From Gemmatimonadota bacterium (GTDB taxonomy: Bacteria; Gemmatimonadota; Gemmatimonadetes; Longimicrobiales; Gaopeijiaceae), in the NCBI GenBank assembly GCA_018678395.1, contig JAHHMJ010000682.1, positions 1 through 9,421 on the forward strand: a stretch of DNA of 9,421 nt. The letters run 5' to 3'. The position numbers were made by a program, and so were the translations under genes. Position 1 is the stretch's first letter. Every line of letters starts with the position of its first letter. Under the pieces are notes generated by a model, which worked only from the letters and a program-made list of their open reading frames with translations, searched no databases and was not told where the DNA came from. This document shows positions 6,717 to 9,421 of this stretch, one piece after another.

Positions 6717-7897
6717 GCCTCCTCCGCGACCGGCTCGCCGCGCGCATCGTCCCCTCCGACGGCGCCTTTCGCACCCGCATGCTCGGTATCGCCGCGGGCA
6801 TCGACGACCTGATCGCACTCGGGCGGGGCGACCCCGACTTCCACACCCCGAGCCACATCGTCGATGCGGCCAAGGCCGCCCTCGACGCCAACCGGCACCA
6901 CTACACCGGGCCCACCGGCATCCAGCCGCTTCGCGAGGCGATCGCGGCCGACCTCACCGCCCGCTACGGCCTCGACTACGGACCCGACGAAATCGTCGTC
7001 ACCGCCGGCGCGCAGGAAGGCATCATGCTGGCGATGCTGGGGCTGTGTTCGCCGGGCGACGAGGTGTTGATCACGAGCCCGCGCTTCACGTCGTACGATT
7101 CCGCGGTGGAACTCTGTGGCGGCACGCCGGTCCCCGTTCCGACCTTCGAGTCCGACGACTTCGCGCTCGACGTGGCCGAGATCGAGAAGCGTATCACGCC
7201 GAAGACGCGGATGTTCGTCCTGGTGTCGCCGAACAACCCGACCGGCGCGGTGACGCCGCCCGACGCCATCCGCGCCATCGCCGAACTGGCCACCCGACAC
7301 GACCTCATCGTCGTGGCCGACGAGATCTACGGTCAGTTGATCTACCCGCCCAACGAGCACCTCTCCATCGCGACGCTCCCCGGCATGCGCGAGCGGACGG
7401 TGACGCTGAACGGCTTCTCGAAGTCGTATGCGATGACGGGATGGCGAGTCGGCTACCTTGCCGCGCCGCGCGACCTCGTCGCGATGCTCACCGAACCCCG
7501 CCACACCCTGTCGATCAACACCTCCACGATCAGCCAGCATGCGGCGCTCGCGGCACTCACCGGTCCGCAGGAGCCGTTCGAGGCGATGTTCGCAGCGTAC
7601 GCGGAGCGCCGCGCCTGGCTCATGCCCGCCTTGACCGAGGCCGGCTTCACGTACGGTCACCCCGGAGGGGCCTTCTACATCTACACGAACGTCTCGCCGA
7701 CCGGGCTCGCGGCCCCCGAGTTCTGCGAGCGGCTGCTGCGCGAGACCGGAGTGATGCTCTTTCCCGGGACCATGTTCGGAGACGAGAGCACCGATTACAT
7801 CCGCATCAGCTACCTGCAGCCCCTGCCCCTGATTCAGGAAGCGATGGGGCGCATCGCCACCTTCGTCGCCTCGAACGCAGCACGAGTCGGATCATGA
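6713..7897 (+). CDS. PLP-dependent class I/II aminotransferase (copy 2)
   Basis: This 394-residue fold-type I aminotransferase begins with GTG. Seen directly: LGRGDPDFHTPSHIV (36-50), TAGAQEGIM (97-105), SPNNPTG (172-178, N175), VADEIY (201-206, D203), NGFSKSYAMTGWRVGY (233-248, K237 forms the PLP aldimine) and DYIRISYLQP (361-370, R364 in the carboxylate-binding position). Its residues align with aminotransferase 1 (1504-2691) without any gap, with about 180 identical positions counted by hand (about 46%). All cofactor residues fall at the same numbers, but substrate-pocket neighbours differ (for example SPGYNPY versus SPRFTSY at 122-128). It is translationally coupled on both sides (GTGA with the amidohydrolase, ATGA with the TIM-barrel gene). 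The substrate is unknown; the context suggests an amino acid released by the amidohydrolases. Confidence 0.94.
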   Translation: MSLLRDRLAARIVPSDGAFRTRMLGIAAGIDDLIALGRGDPDFHTPSHIVDAAKAALDANRHHYTGPTGIQPLREAIAADLTARYGLDYGPDEIVVTAGAQEGIMLAMLGLCSPGDEVLITSPRFTSYDSAVELCGGTPVPVPTFESDDFALDVAEIEKRITPKTRMFVLVSPNNPTGAVTPPDAIRAIAELATRHDLIVVADEIYGQLIYPPNEHLSIATLPGMRERTVTLNGFSKSYAMTGWRVGYLAAPRDLVAMLTEPRHTLSINTSTISQHAALAALTGPQEPFEAMFAAYAERRAWLMPALTEAGFTYGHPGGAFYIYTNVSPTGLAAPEFCERLLRETGVMLFPGTMFGDESTDYIRISYLQPLPLIQEAMGRIATFVASNAARVGS

Positions 7898-9303
7898 CCG
7901 CACCCTTCGTCGGCATCCAGATCAGTCCGATCAGCTTCGTCGACGAGGGCGTCGACACGGTCCTGGATACGCTTCAGAACCGCGTGGGCGTGAACGTGCT
8001 CATGCTCGGCACCGTCAGCTGGCTGGGGCTCAAATCGGGTCGGTCCATCAGCCACGAACTCGACGGCTGGCCGGATCACGGCGTCCCCGAACCGTACCAG
8101 ATGCGGGGCGGCGCCTACTTCGAGCCCGACCCGCGCTACTACGCCGACACCTTCATGGCGGACTATCGCAGCCGCGATCCCGAGTTCGCCGGGAAGGACA
8201 TCCTGAAGATGGTCGTGCCCGAGGCGCACGAGCGCGGCATGAAGGTCTACATCGAGCTGATGGAGCCCTTCTTCAAGTATGCGGGCCACGGATCGGCGGC
8301 GAGCGTCGAGATCCCCACGCTCGGACAGGCCATGGAGGTCGACCTCTTCGGCCGCATCGGTGGCGAGCCCTCGACCTCGAATCCGGGCTACCGGAAGTGG
8401 ATCCACTCGATGATCGAGGACCAGGTCCGCAACCACGACCTCGACGGCGTCATGTGGTGCAACGAGCGCAACTCGCCGCTGGACACGTTGATCCGGGGGG
8501 GCGCGCCGGGGGACTTCTCGGAGGCGTCTCGCCGCGAAGCGATCGAACGAGGCGTCGACGTCGAGGCGTGTCGCCAGGCGTTGCTGCGGCTCTACGATTT
8601 CATGCAGGAAGCAGCCGCGGGCAAGCGCTTCGCCGACGGGCCCCTGGTTACCTTCCTGCGCGTCCTGCTGGACAACCCCGAGGCGCTGATCTGGGAGAAG
8701 TTCTGGCTCGAGCGCAACAAGGATCTGGACCGCGAGCTCTACGGACTCGTGAAGTGGTGCAAGCCGCATCTGCCCTTCGGACTGAACGTCTGGAACCGGA
8801 ACCACTTCAACCTGCTGCGTCGCGCGCAGTGGCCGTGGCGGGAGCAGACGAGGTACGCCGATTTCGTGAAGCCGATCACGTACCAGCACCAGGCCGGTGA
8901 GATCTGGCATCGAGAGGTGGGCTTCCTGCGCAGCACCATCCTGCGCGACTTCGAGCCCGACGAGACCTCCCGCGCGCTCTTTCGGGTCCTGGGGCTGAAC
9001 GAGGCACCCTTCGACGAAGTCATCGCCGCGGGGATGGACCCCGACACCTACGTCTACGGCCAGTGCGCGGACGCGGTGCGGGGCGTGGACGGACAGGCGA
9101 AGGTCTACATGGGCGTCGGCGTGGACGCGCCGCGGACCCGCCCGGACACGGCCACGTGCTCCAGGGACATCGTCTACCGCTCGGTGATGGCCACGTACCG
9201 GGCCGGGGGAGATGGGGTGGTGCTGGCGCCGAACTACGCCTCGATGCACCTCGCGCACCTCGACGGCGTGGCCGAGGCCCTCGACGAACTGGGACTCCGG
9301 TGA
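7894..9303 (+). CDS. Predicted TIM-barrel, glycoside-hydrolase-like protein of unknown function
   Basis: This 469-residue protein has no signal peptide and no transmembrane segment. I do not recognise a characterised family. Eight evenly spaced hydrophobic strand-like segments suggest a complete (beta/alpha)8 barrel: FVGIQISPISF (5-15), GVNVLMLGTVSW (32-43), GMKVYIELMEP (115-125), LDGVMWCNERN (183-193), PFGLNVWNRNHF (294-305), ADFVKPITYQHQ (322-333), AKVYMGVGVDAP (402-413) and DGVVLAPNYASM (440-451). Acidic residues at strand ends (E121, E124, E191, D411) are candidate active-site groups. E191 after strand 4 resembles the acid/base position of clan GH-A glycosidases and resembles 'hypothetical glycosyl hydrolase' families, but this is inference. 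A distinct aromatic, basic stretch (about 265-330) precedes strands 5 and 6. The ATG overlaps the aminotransferase stop (ATGA) and the stop overlaps the next start (GTGA), so it is made together with amino-acid enzymes. A non-glycosidase barrel enzyme is equally possible. Confidence 0.8.
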   Translation: MTAPFVGIQISPISFVDEGVDTVLDTLQNRVGVNVLMLGTVSWLGLKSGRSISHELDGWPDHGVPEPYQMRGGAYFEPDPRYYADTFMADYRSRDPEFAGKDILKMVVPEAHERGMKVYIELMEPFFKYAGHGSAASVEIPTLGQAMEVDLFGRIGGEPSTSNPGYRKWIHSMIEDQVRNHDLDGVMWCNERNSPLDTLIRGGAPGDFSEASRREAIERGVDVEACRQALLRLYDFMQEAAAGKRFADGPLVTFLRVLLDNPEALIWEKFWLERNKDLDRELYGLVKWCKPHLPFGLNVWNRNHFNLLRRAQWPWREQTRYADFVKPITYQHQAGEIWHREVGFLRSTILRDFEPDETSRALFRVLGLNEAPFDEVIAAGMDPDTYVYGQCADAVRGVDGQAKVYMGVGVDAPRTRPDTATCSRDIVYRSVMATYRAGGDGVVLAPNYASMHLAHLDGVAEALDELGLR

Positions 9304-9421
9304 CCTTCGATCTCGTCATCCGCGGGGGGACGCTCGTCACCCCGGACGGGGTGCGACCGGGGGCTCTCGGCGTACGGGATGGGCGCCTCGCGGCTGTGGC
9401 AGGTCCGGACACGGATCTCGA
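9300..9421 (+). CDS. Hydantoinase/dihydroorotase/allantoinase-type amidohydrolase, N-terminal fragment
   Basis: Only 40 codons are in the window; the gene runs off the right edge. The GTG at 9300 overlaps the previous stop as GTGA. The visible part reads VTFDLVIRGGTLVTPDGV followed by RPGALGVRDGRLAAVAG. This is the standard N-terminal beta-sandwich strand pair of cyclic-amidohydrolase superfamily proteins (D-hydantoinase, dihydroorotase, allantoinase), which hydrolyse cyclic ureides or amides in the cytosol. N-acyl-D-amino-acid deacylases begin similarly and cannot be excluded, because the HxH motif and all other metal ligands lie beyond the window. Confidence 0.75.
   Translation, partial: MTFDLVIRGGTLVTPDGVRPGALGVRDGRLAAVAGPDTDL

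Noticed and set aside
2688..6818. A very long minus-strand open frame of about 1376 codons across the carboxypeptidase, Ldh2-like and amidohydrolase genes
   Set aside because: It is out of frame or antisense to genes with intact catalytic motifs, its product is Arg/Gly/Ala-rich without domain signatures, and long stop-free shadows are expected in DNA this GC-rich.
6424..9303. An open frame of 959 codons suggesting a large N-terminal fusion to the TIM-barrel protein
   Set aside because: The first roughly 490 codons overlap the amidohydrolase and aminotransferase in another frame and read as Arg/Pro-rich noise. The ATG at 7894 gives a sensible N-terminus starting with barrel strand 1.

Overview
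The window is a compact, very GC-rich bacterial catabolic locus (roughly two-thirds G+C by eye, strong G/C preference at third codon positions, frequent GTG/TTG starts). Nothing in it fixes the taxon. The style fits a high-GC environmental bacterium such as an actinobacterium, a proteobacterium, or an uncultivated soil or marine lineage. I see no mobile elements, tRNA or rRNA genes, or CRISPR repeats.

Nine genes form two divergent arms around one 97-bp control region (4241-4337). The left arm runs on the minus strand in transcription order: an M32 metallocarboxypeptidase (4240 to 2720), a class I/II PLP aminotransferase (2691 to 1504), a small VOC/glyoxalase-fold protein (1465 to 986) and an AstE/aspartoacylase-like zinc deacylase (984 to beyond the window start). 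The gaps are 28, 38 and 1 nt, so it reads as one operon. The right arm runs on the plus strand: an Ldh2-family NAD(P)-dependent 2-hydroxyacid (or imino acid) oxidoreductase (4338-5417), an imidazolonepropionase/prolidase-like amidohydrolase (5490-6716), a second PLP aminotransferase (6713-7897), a predicted TIM-barrel glycoside-hydrolase-like protein (7894-9303), and the first 40 codons of a hydantoinase/dihydroorotase-type amidohydrolase (9300 to beyond the window end). The last four genes of the right arm overlap successively by 4 nt (GTGA, ATGA, GTGA).

The functions fit together as hydrolysis of C-N (amide, peptide or cyclic amide) bonds by the carboxypeptidase, the AstE-like deacylase and two amidohydrolases, followed by handling of the released amino and 2-oxo/2-hydroxy acids by two aminotransferases and the Ldh2-like enzyme. 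The actual substrate cannot be read from the sequence. Peptides, N-acyl amino acids, or ureide/hydantoin-like compounds are all compatible.

The points most worth a second look are: a perfect 10-bp palindrome of GntR-operator type in the divergent promoter region; two aminotransferase paralogs, one in each arm, that align without gaps at about 46% identity; the cytoplasmic TIM-barrel protein of unknown activity embedded in an amino-acid-type operon; and an altered active-site segment in the Ldh2-like enzyme.
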